DNA from: Lewinellaceae bacterium
GTDB taxonomy: Bacteria > Bacteroidota > Bacteroidia > Chitinophagales > Saprospiraceae
NCBI GenBank assembly: GCA_020636255.1
Contig: JACJYE010000017.1
Location: 1-64,000, forward strand
Direction of reading: 5' to 3'
DNA length: 64,000 nucleotides
A program made the position numbers and the translations under genes. The notes under the pieces are model-generated. The model ran no database searches and was not told the DNA's origin. It saw only the letters and a program-made list of their open reading frames with translations. Every line of letters begins with the position of its first letter. Within the stretch, counting starts at the first letter, position 1. Positions 33,266 to 41,554 of this stretch are shown piece after piece.

Positions 33266-34993
33266 ATGAACGGAGGCCAGATCATCGCAAACGTATTAAA
33301 GCTGTACGGCGTTGAACAGCTTTTCACCCTCTGCGGAGGGCATATCGCGCCCATTTATGTCGAAGCGGAAAAAGCGGGCATCCGGGTGTTCGACGTCCGC
33401 GATGAAGCTTCCGCGGTTTTTGCTGCTGATGCCATCGGGCGGCTGACGGGCATTCCGGGTGTGGCGGCGGTCACCGCCGGCCCGGGCGTTACGAACGCTA
33501 TAACGGCTTTGAAGAATGCGCAGATGGCCCAGTCGCCCCTGTTGTTGCTGGGTGGGGCCACGGCGACCCTGCTGCGGGGCAGGGGTGCGCTTCAGGACAT
33601 CGACCAGAAGGCCCTGGTGCGCCCACACGTCAAATGGCTGGCCCGCGCCCGCCGGCAAAAAGATATCGGGCCGCTGCTGGACAAAGCCATGCGTTTGGCG
33701 CTCAGCGGCGTCCCCGGCCCGGTTTTCGTTGAGCTGCCGGTCGACCTGCTGTACGAGGAAAAGACCGTCCGGGAATGGTACGGCATGAAAAACACCGGCG
33801 CCAGGTCGCTGGGCGAAAAAGCCCTGCAATGGTATATCAACCGCCATGTCGAAGGCCTGTTCAGAGGGGCAGGGCAATATCGGCCTTCACCACCTGATGG
33901 GGCTACTGCTCCCGGGTTTACAACCGGCCAGCTTCAAGCTGTACGCCGGGCCCTGCAGGAGGCCGAGCGGCCGGTGGCCATCATCAGCAGCGGCGCGATG
34001 ATGCGCCCTCAGGAGAGCCACCTGCTTTCGGCTGCCGTACAAAAACTCGGCATTCCCGTATACCTTAGCGGTATGGCGCGAGGGCTGGCAGGGCATACCA
34101 GCTCGGTGCAATATCGCCATCAGCGGCGTAAGGCCCTCAGGGAAGCCGACTGCATCCTGTTGTGCGGCGTGCCCGTCGATTTTCGGCTCGACTACGGCCG
34201 CCAGCTCGGCCGCCGGGCCCGTAAGATAGCGGTAAGCCGGAGCCGGGCGGAGCTGCGAAAGAACCTATCGGCCGAAAAGGCGCTCCTGGCCTGCCCGGGG
34301 CGGTTCCTCATCGCTCTGGCAGAGGATACAGCTACTATGCCGGGCTGGGAGCCCTGGAAGGAAAAGCTGGGCCAGCGCGAGGCAGAGCGGGAGGCGGAGA
34401 TCGGAAAGATGGCCGCACAAGGCGTACAAGGGATAAACCCCGTGGCGCTTTTCCAGCAAATGGAAAAACGCATCCCCGGCAATTCCGTGCTCATCGCCGA
34501 CGGCGGCGATTTTGCCGCTACGGCTTCTTATACCCTTCGCCCGAGGAAACCGCTGGGCTGGCTCGACCCCGGTGCTTTCGGCACCCTGGGCGTCGGCGGC
34601 GGCTTCGCCCTGGGTGCAGCGCTTCACCACCCCGATGATTATATCTGGATCATATACGGTGACGGGAGCGCCGCCTATAGCCTGATGGAATTCGATACCT
34701 TTCGCAAATACGGGCTGAAAGTGTGCGCCATCATCGGGAACAACGGCTCGTGGGAACAGATCGCCCGCGACCAGGTAAGCCTGCTCGGTAAGGATACGGC
34801 CACCGTGCTGCCCAGGTCGGACTACCAGGAAGTGGCCCGGGCTTTCGGCGCTGCCGGCGAGCGGGTGGATACCCTGCCCGGTTTTGAAGCAGCAATGGGC
34901 CGGGCGATAGCCAGCATGGATCAGGGCATCCCCTATGTCATCAATGCGGTGATCGGTTCTACGGCCTTTCGGGAAGGGAGTATATCGATGTAG
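33266..34993 (+). CDS. thiamine-diphosphate-dependent enzyme, acetolactate synthase-like
   Basis: A 575-residue ThDP enzyme with three domains: Pyr domain with the catalytic Glu in RDEASAVFAADA (residue about 48), central domain and PP domain with the GDGSAAYSLMEF...NN motif binding ThDP and magnesium. The sequence resembles eukaryotic ILVBL (2-hydroxyacyl-CoA lyase 2) and related bacterial acetolactate synthase-like proteins more than biosynthetic IlvB, and no ilvN small subunit is near. It may cleave 2-hydroxyacyl-CoAs, but the substrate is unproven. A MITE-like element ends 9 bases before the ATG. Confidence 0.85.
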   Translation: MNGGQIIANVLKLYGVEQLFTLCGGHIAPIYVEAEKAGIRVFDVRDEASAVFAADAIGRLTGIPGVAAVTAGPGVTNAITALKNAQMAQSPLLLLGGATATLLRGRGALQDIDQKALVRPHVKWLARARRQKDIGPLLDKAMRLALSGVPGPVFVELPVDLLYEEKTVREWYGMKNTGARSLGEKALQWYINRHVEGLFRGAGQYRPSPPDGATAPGFTTGQLQAVRRALQEAERPVAIISSGAMMRPQESHLLSAAVQKLGIPVYLSGMARGLAGHTSSVQYRHQRRKALREADCILLCGVPVDFRLDYGRQLGRRARKIAVSRSRAELRKNLSAEKALLACPGRFLIALAEDTATMPGWEPWKEKLGQREAEREAEIGKMAAQGVQGINPVALFQQMEKRIPGNSVLIADGGDFAATASYTLRPRKPLGWLDPGAFGTLGVGGGFALGAALHHPDDYIWIIYGDGSAAYSLMEFDTFRKYGLKVCAIIGNNGSWEQIARDQVSLLGKDTATVLPRSDYQEVARAFGAAGERVDTLPGFEAAMGRAIASMDQGIPYVINAVIGSTAFREGSISM

Positions 34994-34997
34994 GAGA

Positions 34998-35711
34998 TTA
35001 TCTGAGCGTGGCGGCCATTCTCAGGAAGGCCCTGCGGCGAAATCCCGAAGCATCAGTAGGCCGGGAACGGTATTCCAACCCCGTTTCCAGGCGAAAGTGC
35101 CTGGATAACAGCCAGCCGATACCGCTGTAGAGGCGTTGCTCGGCCAGATGCAGGCCCCTGGGCTCAAAAATATTGGCTAACACTTCCCATTGTGTATTGA
35201 GGTAAGCTTCGCCAAGGTCAAGGCGCTCACCCTGTAGGGGGAAATCAATACTGGGGCGGAGGCGCCAGCGATGTACCGGCGGCGCATAGCCGTTCTGCCG
35301 GAAAAAACGCTGTTCGGCACGCAGTCTACTCCGTAGCCGGTATTTACCGAAACTGTATGTGCCGGTGATCTGTTGCATCAGGCGGTGTTCCACATCCCTT
35401 TCCGCTTCATCCAAGCTCCGCCACCCAAACTGATAAGCTAGTGACAGGTTCAGGGCGGTCGTCCACTGATAGGCCAGCCCTGCCTGAATATTGAAAGTTT
35501 GGGGTGAAAAACCGTATGTTGCTTGGGAACCGGGTGTTTTTTCCAGGTTCTGGATCTCCATGAAGGTGTTCAGGTTTCCACTAAACCTGTTATTAAGGCT
35601 GTTTGAATAGCTGAGCTGGGGCAGCCATTCGCCCGTAGTGAGGCTTTGGGCGGCCGGCAGGAGGGGTATCAGGCAGAAAGCCGTGAACAACAATATTGGC
35701 ACATGCTTCAT
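34998..35711 (-). CDS. DUF2490 family outer-membrane beta-barrel protein
   Basis: A 237-residue protein with a signal peptide (ending LLPAAQS) and alternating-hydrophobicity strands typical of a small outer-membrane barrel (GEWLPQLSYSNSLNNRF, WQVLANIF-type strands), ending in basic LR. DUF2490 proteins are envelope proteins of unknown role. It follows the PepSY-like gene with 5 bases between, suggesting cotranscription, and is convergent with the ThDP enzyme gene. Confidence 0.75.
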   Translation of the reverse strand: MKHVPILLFTAFCLIPLLPAAQSLTTGEWLPQLSYSNSLNNRFSGNLNTFMEIQNLEKTPGSQATYGFSPQTFNIQAGLAYQWTTALNLSLAYQFGWRSLDEAERDVEHRLMQQITGTYSFGKYRLRSRLRAEQRFFRQNGYAPPVHRWRLRPSIDFPLQGERLDLGEAYLNTQWEVLANIFEPRGLHLAEQRLYSGIGWLLSRHFRLETGLEYRSRPTDASGFRRRAFLRMAATLR

Positions 35712-35716
35712 ATCAC

Positions 35717-36253
35717 CTAGAAAAAGATAAAGTCCTGTGGTGTTTGAATGATCGGGCGTATGCGCTCCAACTGCCCGGAGGTATCGAATTGTACCTCGAA
35801 GTAACCCATGCCTTCAGCCGTTTTTCCCTGCAATTCGGCCTCATAGCCGATGAGGTTGCCCCTGTACAGGCGTTCCTGGACTTTACGCACAGAATATCTC
35901 TGGAAATGTTCCTGGAAGTATTCACTTATCTTCCCGTAGGCAGGAGCCGGGATCTGGCGCAACCTGATTTTCCGTTCCACCTCTACCAGATGCCCCAGGG
36001 TATCGTACTTTACGCTATAGCGGGATCTTTGGTAGCAGAACTTGGCTTCGAAGAACCGGCCCGTTTCATTGCGCTCTTCATAGTAGCGCATCCGCTTGTG
36101 GCCGCTATAATCCTTTTCGAGCGCTTTCCGTATTGACAGGGATACCTTTTCTTTTACCACCCGGCGTTCCTGCTCGATCTTCTGTGCATAACCGGTGGCC
36201 GGCAGAAGCAAAAAAAAGGCGTAGGACAGGATAGTGATGATGGAAAAGCGCAT
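35717..36253 (-). CDS. periplasmic PepSY-like hypothetical protein
   Basis: A 178-residue protein with a signal peptide (ending PATGYAQ). Two repeat-like beta/alpha units (FFEAKFCYQRSRYSVKYDTLGHLVEVE and YEAELQGK...YFEVQFDTSGQLERI) recall the PepSY-like fold, which the length also fits. No known motif identifies it further. It is the first gene of a pair with the DUF2490 gene. Confidence 0.6.
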   Translation of the reverse strand: MRFSIITILSYAFFLLLPATGYAQKIEQERRVVKEKVSLSIRKALEKDYSGHKRMRYYEERNETGRFFEAKFCYQRSRYSVKYDTLGHLVEVERKIRLRQIPAPAYGKISEYFQEHFQRYSVRKVQERLYRGNLIGYEAELQGKTAEGMGYFEVQFDTSGQLERIRPIIQTPQDFIFF

Positions 36254-36293
36254 AAGAGGGCACGCATGAAGTGAGGGATGTTAAGCGCATGTT

Positions 36294-36330
36294 AGGAGGC
36301 CGGCCTTCAAGCTATCAAATCCGGCCTCCT
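36294..36330. repeat. 10-bp inverted repeat hairpin
   Basis: AGGAGGCCGG (36294-36303) and CCGGCCTCCT (36321-36330) can pair with a 17-base loop. It lies upstream of the 36253 gene and next to the pnt terminator; the role is unclear. Confidence 0.5.
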
Positions 36331-36335
36331 CGCAT

Positions 36336-36392
36336 AAAAAGGCAGCGGAACCTTTTCAGGCATGACACAATCAAGGGAAAGGGTTCCGCTGC
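36336..36392 (-). terminator. rho-independent terminator of the pnt operon
   Basis: On the reverse strand the arm at 36392-36378 pairs with 36356-36342 (core GCAGCGGAACC), followed by a T-run at 36340-36336. The first arm begins 7 bases after the pntB stop codon. Confidence 0.88.
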
Positions 36393-36398
36393 AACGGA

Positions 36399-37805
36399 TC
36401 AGAGGTTCTTGATCTCGCTTACCAGTTTGGAGAGGGTATCCTTAGCGTCTCCGAAGAGCATGCGGGTGCGTTCGTGGAAGAAAAGCGGGTTTTCGATGCC
36501 CGCATAACCGGAGCGCATGCTTCGCTTGAGCACGATGACGTTTTTGGCGTCCCATACCCGCAGCACGGGCATGCCGTAGATGGGGCTGCCCGGGTCGTCG
36601 AGCGCAGAGGGGTTGACCACGTCGTTGGCGCCTACGATCACGGCGATATCCGTATTTTTCAGGGCGTCGTTGGCGTCTTCCAGGTCCAGCAGTTTGGGGT
36701 AGGGGACGTCAGCTTCGGCCAGCAGCACGTTCATGTGGCCAGGCATACGGCCGGCGACGGGGTGGATGGCGTATTTCACGTCTACTCCATTCGATTCCAG
36801 CAGGTCGTCGATCTCCTTACACACCTTCTGTGCCTGTGCTACGGCCAGGCCGTAACCCGGGACGATGACCACCGAACCGGAATAGTAGAGCTGAATAGCT
36901 GCGTCGTTGAGGGACACTTCCTTTACTACCAGGTCGCCCGTTCCTTTTTTGGCAGTGCTGGTTCCGCCGCCGCCGAAGCCGCCGATGAGCACGTTCAGCA
37001 GCGAGCGGTTCATGGCGTTGCACATCAGCACGGTCAGAATGGTGCCGGAAGCACCGACGAGGATGCCGCCGACCAGCATGAAGTTGTTGCCGTAAATGAG
37101 GCCGGCAGAAGCTGCGGAAAGCCCCGAAAAGGAGTTAAGCAGGGAAATGACCACCGGCATATCGGCCCCGCCGATGGGCACCACAAAGGAGACGCCGTAA
37201 ACGAGCGACAGCAGCATGAAGATAGCGGCCAGCCCGATGCCTGCATCAACGTCCTGGATGTAGACGTAGATGCCCAGGGCCAGAATAACGGCCAGCAGCA
37301 CCATATTAAAAATGGAGTGTTTGGGCAGGACCAGCGCGTTATCGCGAATCCATTCTTCCAGTTTGAACCAGGCAAGGATGCTACCGGTAAAGGCGATGCC
37401 CCCGATGAACAAGGCCGATAAGGAGATGGCGATCTGCCCGCCGGTCATAGCGGTAGTGCCGCTGTAGAAGTGCCGCAGCTCCACCATGCCGATCAGCACG
37501 GCACAGGCGCCGCCCAGGCCGTTGAAGATGGACACCATTTGCGGCATGGCGGTCATTTTTACCCTTATGGCCATGATATAGCCGACGACGGCGCCGACGG
37601 CCAGGCCGCCGATGACCCACAGGTAGTTGTTGTCGCCTTTGTCCAGCGGCGCGAATAAGATAGAGATGATCGCTACGGCCATACCTATACTGGCGATGGC
37701 GTTGCCGCGCCGTGCGCTATCGGGCGAGCTGAGTAGCTTAAGGCCCCACACGAAGCCTATGGAGCCGATCAGGAAGCCTATGTCGGTCAGGAACTTAATA
37801 TCCAT
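36399..37805 (-). CDS. pntB: NAD(P) transhydrogenase subunit beta
   Basis: A 468-residue membrane protein with about nine helices followed by the NADP(H)-binding domain III (VVIVPGYGLAVAQAQKV, GANDVVNPSALDDP, VIVLKRSM). With the two alpha parts it couples proton entry to hydride transfer from NADH to NADP+, supplying NADPH. It is the last gene of a three-gene operon, 3 bases after pntA part 2, and is followed by a terminator. Confidence 0.96.
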   Translation of the reverse strand: MDIKFLTDIGFLIGSIGFVWGLKLLSSPDSARRGNAIASIGMAVAIISILFAPLDKGDNNYLWVIGGLAVGAVVGYIMAIRVKMTAMPQMVSIFNGLGGACAVLIGMVELRHFYSGTTAMTGGQIAISLSALFIGGIAFTGSILAWFKLEEWIRDNALVLPKHSIFNMVLLAVILALGIYVYIQDVDAGIGLAAIFMLLSLVYGVSFVVPIGGADMPVVISLLNSFSGLSAASAGLIYGNNFMLVGGILVGASGTILTVLMCNAMNRSLLNVLIGGFGGGGTSTAKKGTGDLVVKEVSLNDAAIQLYYSGSVVIVPGYGLAVAQAQKVCKEIDDLLESNGVDVKYAIHPVAGRMPGHMNVLLAEADVPYPKLLDLEDANDALKNTDIAVIVGANDVVNPSALDDPGSPIYGMPVLRVWDAKNVIVLKRSMRSGYAGIENPLFFHERTRMLFGDAKDTLSKLVSEIKNL

Positions 37806-37808
37806 GGT

Positions 37809-38147
37809 TTATTTCTTCTTTTTCTTCTTGAACATTTCCAGCATGCGATCCGTCACGGCGAAGCCGCCGGTGGCGTTGATCATGCCCATAATGATGCCAA
37901 AGAGGCCCAGGCCCAGGGAGAAATAATCCCCGGATTCGGCCTGCCGCACCAGCAGGATGCCGCCGATCACGACCACGCCGCTGATGGCGTTGGCGCCCGA
38001 CATCAATGGCGTGTGCAGGACGGTCGGCACCTTGGAAATGACTTCGAAGCCGAGAATGATGGTGAAAACCAGCAGGTAGATGAGGAGTTGGTACTCCTCG
38101 AAAAACTGAATGAAACCATCCATACCGCTTGTTATTTTTGTTTGCAT
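37809..38147 (-). CDS. pntAB: NAD(P) transhydrogenase subunit alpha part 2 (membrane)
   Basis: A 112-residue membrane protein with about three helices (LLIYLLVFTIILGFEVISKV, LHTPLMSGANAISGVVVIGGIL) and a lysine-rich C-terminus, the membrane part of the alpha subunit as a separate chain (three-subunit type). It lies between the soluble alpha part (26 bases upstream) and pntB (3 bases downstream). Confidence 0.95.
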   Translation of the reverse strand: MQTKITSGMDGFIQFFEEYQLLIYLLVFTIILGFEVISKVPTVLHTPLMSGANAISGVVVIGGILLVRQAESGDYFSLGLGLFGIIMGMINATGGFAVTDRMLEMFKKKKKK

Positions 38148-38173
38148 AAAATCTGTCCTACAGGGGCAGCTTA

Positions 38174-39271
38174 TTACCCCTGCCCTTCGGCAGGAGCTTC
38201 TTCCGTGAAGAAGGCGCCCCGTATGATCTCGTTGCCCATATCGACGTTGAGCTGGCCGTCCTTGATGAACGTCTTCAGGAAGTTGAGCACGTTGTTGGAA
38301 TACAGCACGCTGGCGTCCTGCGGCATCAGCCCGGCCAGGTTGGAGTTGCCGACGATGATGATGCCGTTGTGTTCGACGACCTTGTTATCCTGCGTCAGTT
38401 CGCAGTTGCCGCCGGTAGAGGCTGCCAGGTCGATGATAACGGAGCCGCGCCGCATCTGTTCAACCGTTTCTTTGGGCAGCAGGAGGGGGGCTTTACGGCC
38501 GCGCACCTGAGCTGTGGTGATGATCACATCCGATTTTGCCGCCCTTGCCTGCACTTCAGCGCGCTGCCGCTGCAGGAACTCTTCGCTTTGCTCGACAGCG
38601 TAACCGCCGGCGCCGGAATCGTCGCGGGCGCCCTCCACCATCACGAATTTGGCGCCAAGGCTTTCCACCTCTTCTTTGGCGGCCAGGCGCGTATCGGAGG
38701 CTTCCACCATAGCGCCGAGGCGGCGCGCCGTAGCGATGGCCTGCAGGCCTGCCACGCCGGCGCCCAGTACCAGCACTTTGGCCGGGCGGAGGCTACCGGC
38801 AGCCGTGATCATCATAGGAAAGTAGCGGGGGAGGTGGCGGGCAGCTTCCAGCACGGCCTTGTAGCCGGCTATAGAGGCCATCGACGACAGTACGTCCATC
38901 GCCTGTGCCAGCGTCGTGCGCGGGATCATATCCATGCTCACGCCGCGAAGCTCCATTTTGCGTAGCTTATCCGTTACCTCTTTGTCGAAAAAGGGCCGGA
39001 ATTCCGAGATGACGATAGCGCCCTTTTTGAGCTGCTTGAGTTCTTCATCTGGAAGCGGGTTGATGCTGAGCAGGATGTCAGCCTGCTGGAGTACCTCCTG
39101 GCGGCTGGTTACCGTGGCTACCGATGCGTAGTCCTCATCGGTATAATAAGCTGAAGCACCGGCGCCCTGCTCAATGAGGATATCAAGGCCTAAGGCCTTT
39201 ACTTTCCCGGCAACCTCGGGAACGAGCGCAACGCGCGTATCATCGCGCTCCCTTGGGATGGCAAACTTCAT
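38174..39271 (-). CDS. pntAA: NAD(P) transhydrogenase subunit alpha part 1 (soluble)
   Basis: A 365-residue soluble protein resembling alanine dehydrogenase/PntA domain I that binds NAD(H): KFAIPRERDDTRVALVPE at the start and VLGAGVAGLQAIATARRLGA in the Rossmann fold. It feeds hydride to the beta subunit. First gene of the operon; a promoter match precedes it. Confidence 0.96.
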   Translation of the reverse strand: MKFAIPRERDDTRVALVPEVAGKVKALGLDILIEQGAGASAYYTDEDYASVATVTSRQEVLQQADILLSINPLPDEELKQLKKGAIVISEFRPFFDKEVTDKLRKMELRGVSMDMIPRTTLAQAMDVLSSMASIAGYKAVLEAARHLPRYFPMMITAAGSLRPAKVLVLGAGVAGLQAIATARRLGAMVEASDTRLAAKEEVESLGAKFVMVEGARDDSGAGGYAVEQSEEFLQRQRAEVQARAAKSDVIITTAQVRGRKAPLLLPKETVEQMRRGSVIIDLAASTGGNCELTQDNKVVEHNGIIIVGNSNLAGLMPQDASVLYSNNVLNFLKTFIKDGQLNVDMGNEIIRGAFFTEEAPAEGQG

Positions 39272-39307
39272 AGTATTGAATCGCTAACGGTTGTTAAATT
39301 CAGAGGC

Positions 39308-39337
39308 CTAAGGTAATATTTGTTTACATATTTCCAA
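39308..39337 (-). promoter_or_regulatory. likely promoter of the pnt operon
   Basis: On the reverse strand TTG (39337-39335), 19 bases, then TACCTTAG (39315-39308): one mismatch to TAnnTTTG. It ends 36 bases before the start codon at 39271. Confidence 0.55.
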
Positions 39338-39405
39338 AAAAAGAGCCCTAAAGAACAAGCGTGTTCCGGGCTGCTTTCAGAGCGGCTGCCGGCAGTGCGC
39401 CAGGG

Positions 39406-40065
39406 TCAGTCTTTGAGCTTATCTTTGAAGGCCTTTCTGAATTTCTCCACCTTGGGCGTAATAACGAAAGTGCAGTAGGGATTGCGCACCCCGACCTTGT
39501 TGTAATAGTCCTGGTGGTAGTCTTCCGCCACCCAGAATCCGGTGAACGGGCTGATCTCGGTGACGATCCTTTTTTTCCAGAGTTGTGGCGCCACTTCCGC
39601 TTTCGACCGCTCAGCGATGGCCTTCTGTTCGTCGTTGTGGTAAAAAATAACCGAGCGGTACTGGCGCCCTACATCATTGCCCTGCCGGTTTTTGGTGGTA
39701 GGGTCGTGGGTGGCCCAGAATATCTCCAGTATCTCTTCATAAGCGATCACTTTGGGGTCGAAGGTGGCTTGCACGACTTCGGCATGATCGGTGCGCCCCC
39801 TGCATACGGTTTCGTAATCGGCTGTTTCCGCTGTGCCTCCGGAATAACCCGATACGACATTAACGACACCCCTGACGTCCTGGTAGATGGCTTCCACACA
39901 CCAGAAACACCCGCCACCCAGGGTGGCGGTATCGAGCTTTGTATCGGCATGTTCTTCTACGCCAGGTATAGCAGTTTTAGCGGTTTTAGTTTGAACGCCC
40001 TGTGCCCGGCCTGCAGATGAGGCGAGGGCCAGGGTGAGCAGTAGGGTAAAGGCATGATGTAACAT
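39406..40065 (-). CDS. msrA: peptide-methionine (S)-S-oxide reductase, exported
   Basis: A 219-residue MsrA with a signal peptide (ending SSAGRAQ), so it works in the periplasm or outside. The catalytic motif GGGCFWC has Cys53 (nucleophile) and Cys56; downstream are VVSGYSGGTAETADYETVCRG and GRQYRSVIFYHND typical of the family. It repairs methionine S-sulfoxide in exported proteins. The C-terminus is lysine-rich (KDKLKD). It reads in the same direction as pnt and mqnA. Confidence 0.94.
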   Translation of the reverse strand: MLHHAFTLLLTLALASSAGRAQGVQTKTAKTAIPGVEEHADTKLDTATLGGGCFWCVEAIYQDVRGVVNVVSGYSGGTAETADYETVCRGRTDHAEVVQATFDPKVIAYEEILEIFWATHDPTTKNRQGNDVGRQYRSVIFYHNDEQKAIAERSKAEVAPQLWKKRIVTEISPFTGFWVAEDYHQDYYNKVGVRNPYCTFVITPKVEKFRKAFKDKLKD

Positions 40066-40086
40066 GATACTTGGCCTGTTTATGTT

Positions 40087-40851
40087 TTATAACAACCCTA
40101 CCGGAGCTTTTGCGCTGATGGCGGCCAGAAAGCGGGCCAGCGCTTTGCGTTTGGGGGCGTCGAGCTGGTAGCTGATATAACGGGTGTAATATTCGCGGAG
40201 GTCGAAGTCGGGGTGGGGGGATGGCAGGATGTACATAAGTTGCGGGATCTGGCCAATGCCGCGCTCCATGGCGTGGTTCAATGCCGCAACGAATGCGGGG
40301 TCAAGGGGGCGGTTGCTCACCCATGCGGCGAAGACGAAGGGCAGGCCGGTATAGGCCATCCAGGCTTCACCGAGGTCATAAACGTAAGGAAAGCGGCTGT
40401 CGAGCCCTATGGTGCGGTCTCCGATGACGAGGCCTGCTGTGGCGCCGCCGATCTGGCTGATATAGCCGTCCTGTGCGGGGAGCAGCAGGGGGCTGAGCTT
40501 CCAGTAGTTGCGCAGCAGCAGTTTTACCAGCTCAACGGAGGTCCGGGAGTGGTGGTCGAGATAAATGGCATCTACTTCATTCAGGGGGCGCTCGCTGAAG
40601 AGCGCTACAGTCTTGACGGCTCCAACCGTACCGATGCAGAAATCGGAGATGATATGCGGCGTCTCCAGCTCGGGGATGACGGCTACCGGTACGAGGCCCA
40701 GGTCGGCGTCGCCGCTGCTGAGCCGCCGGGCACAGTCCGAAGGGATCTCCAGCTTCAGGTCGATCTCGGCAGCTATAGGGCTTTGTAAGATACCATACAA
40801 TAAAGGCTTGGTATTCAGGTAACTAACGGCGGTTACTTTAAGTTTTCTCAC
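40087..40851 (-). CDS. mqnA: menaquinone biosynthesis protein MqnA (chorismate dehydratase)
   Basis: A 254-residue protein of the MqnA/MqnD fold that dehydrates chorismate to 3-enolpyruvylbenzoate, the first step of the futalosine menaquinone route. The conserved start VRKLKVTAVSYLNTKPLLYGI places the initiation at the GTG at 40851; the open frame to 41067 overlaps the phosphatase gene and is not plausible. SDADLGLVPVAVIPEL and DRTIGLDSRFPYVYDLGEAW-like segments are typical. It is the third gene of the mqnE-phosphatase-mqnA cluster. Confidence 0.9.
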   Translation of the reverse strand: MRKLKVTAVSYLNTKPLLYGILQSPIAAEIDLKLEIPSDCARRLSSGDADLGLVPVAVIPELETPHIISDFCIGTVGAVKTVALFSERPLNEVDAIYLDHHSRTSVELVKLLLRNYWKLSPLLLPAQDGYISQIGGATAGLVIGDRTIGLDSRFPYVYDLGEAWMAYTGLPFVFAAWVSNRPLDPAFVAALNHAMERGIGQIPQLMYILPSPHPDFDLREYYTRYISYQLDAPKRKALARFLAAISAKAPVGLL

Positions 40852-40921
40852 CTCTTGAGTTTTCTGGTTAAGGACAATCAAAAAACAGGTTCTACGATCT
40901 TGCGATGTGGCGCGGCTGTAT

Positions 40922-41554
40922 TCAGGAACCCATTTCCAGGCCGGCAGCTTCCAGATGCCGGATGTCGTTTTCCCGTTCGAGCAAAAAACGGCCTTTCTGG
41001 AAGCGGAACAGGTAAAGGCCGGTATTATGGTGTTTGTATTTGTCCATTTGCTGGATGGGCACGTCAAGCATCAGGCAGGCGAGACAGCGCATCGCCCGGC
41101 CGTGCGAGCACACCAGGATGTGTTTTTCCGTGCGTTGCTTCAGGCGCCCGACAAAGCGGCTCAGGCGGCTGGATAGCTCTTCGGCATTTTCACCGTCGCC
41201 CAGCCGGGCCAGGAAGTTGCCCTGGTTCCACTGTTCGACCGTATGGCGGTATTCTGCGCGCATCTCGGGAGTGCTGTGCCTGCCTTCGTGGGTGCCCCAG
41301 CTGATCTCGTTGATCTCAGGGTACTGCTCCCAGGGCAGGCCCTGCTTTATGAATGAGTGCATTGTTTCGTGCGTGCGCCGCAGGCTGGAGGTCAGCAGCA
41401 GGTCGAAAGGCTCGTGCCGGTAGTGCTCGAAAAAGGCGTTGGCCTGCTGCAAACCGCGTTCGTTGAGCGATGTATCTACGCCTTGTCCCTGAACGATACC
41501 CAGGCGGTTGTATTCCGTTTCTCCGTGCCTGACGATATAGACCAGCTTGTCCAT
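40922..41554 (-). CDS. histidine phosphatase family protein
   Basis: A 210-residue cytosolic phosphatase of the phosphoglycerate-mutase-like superfamily. RHGETEYN near the start carries the phospho-accepting His10; Arg9, a mid-chain Glu, and VCSHGRAMR (second His) complete the pocket. The substrate is unknown. Its start codon shares an A with the mqnE stop (TAATG), so it is cotranslated with mqnE and followed by mqnA, which raises the question whether it acts in the menaquinone pathway. Confidence 0.87.
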   Translation of the reverse strand: MDKLVYIVRHGETEYNRLGIVQGQGVDTSLNERGLQQANAFFEHYRHEPFDLLLTSSLRRTHETMHSFIKQGLPWEQYPEINEISWGTHEGRHSTPEMRAEYRHTVEQWNQGNFLARLGDGENAEELSSRLSRFVGRLKQRTEKHILVCSHGRAMRCLACLMLDVPIQQMDKYKHHNTGLYLFRFQKGRFLLERENDIRHLEAAGLEMGS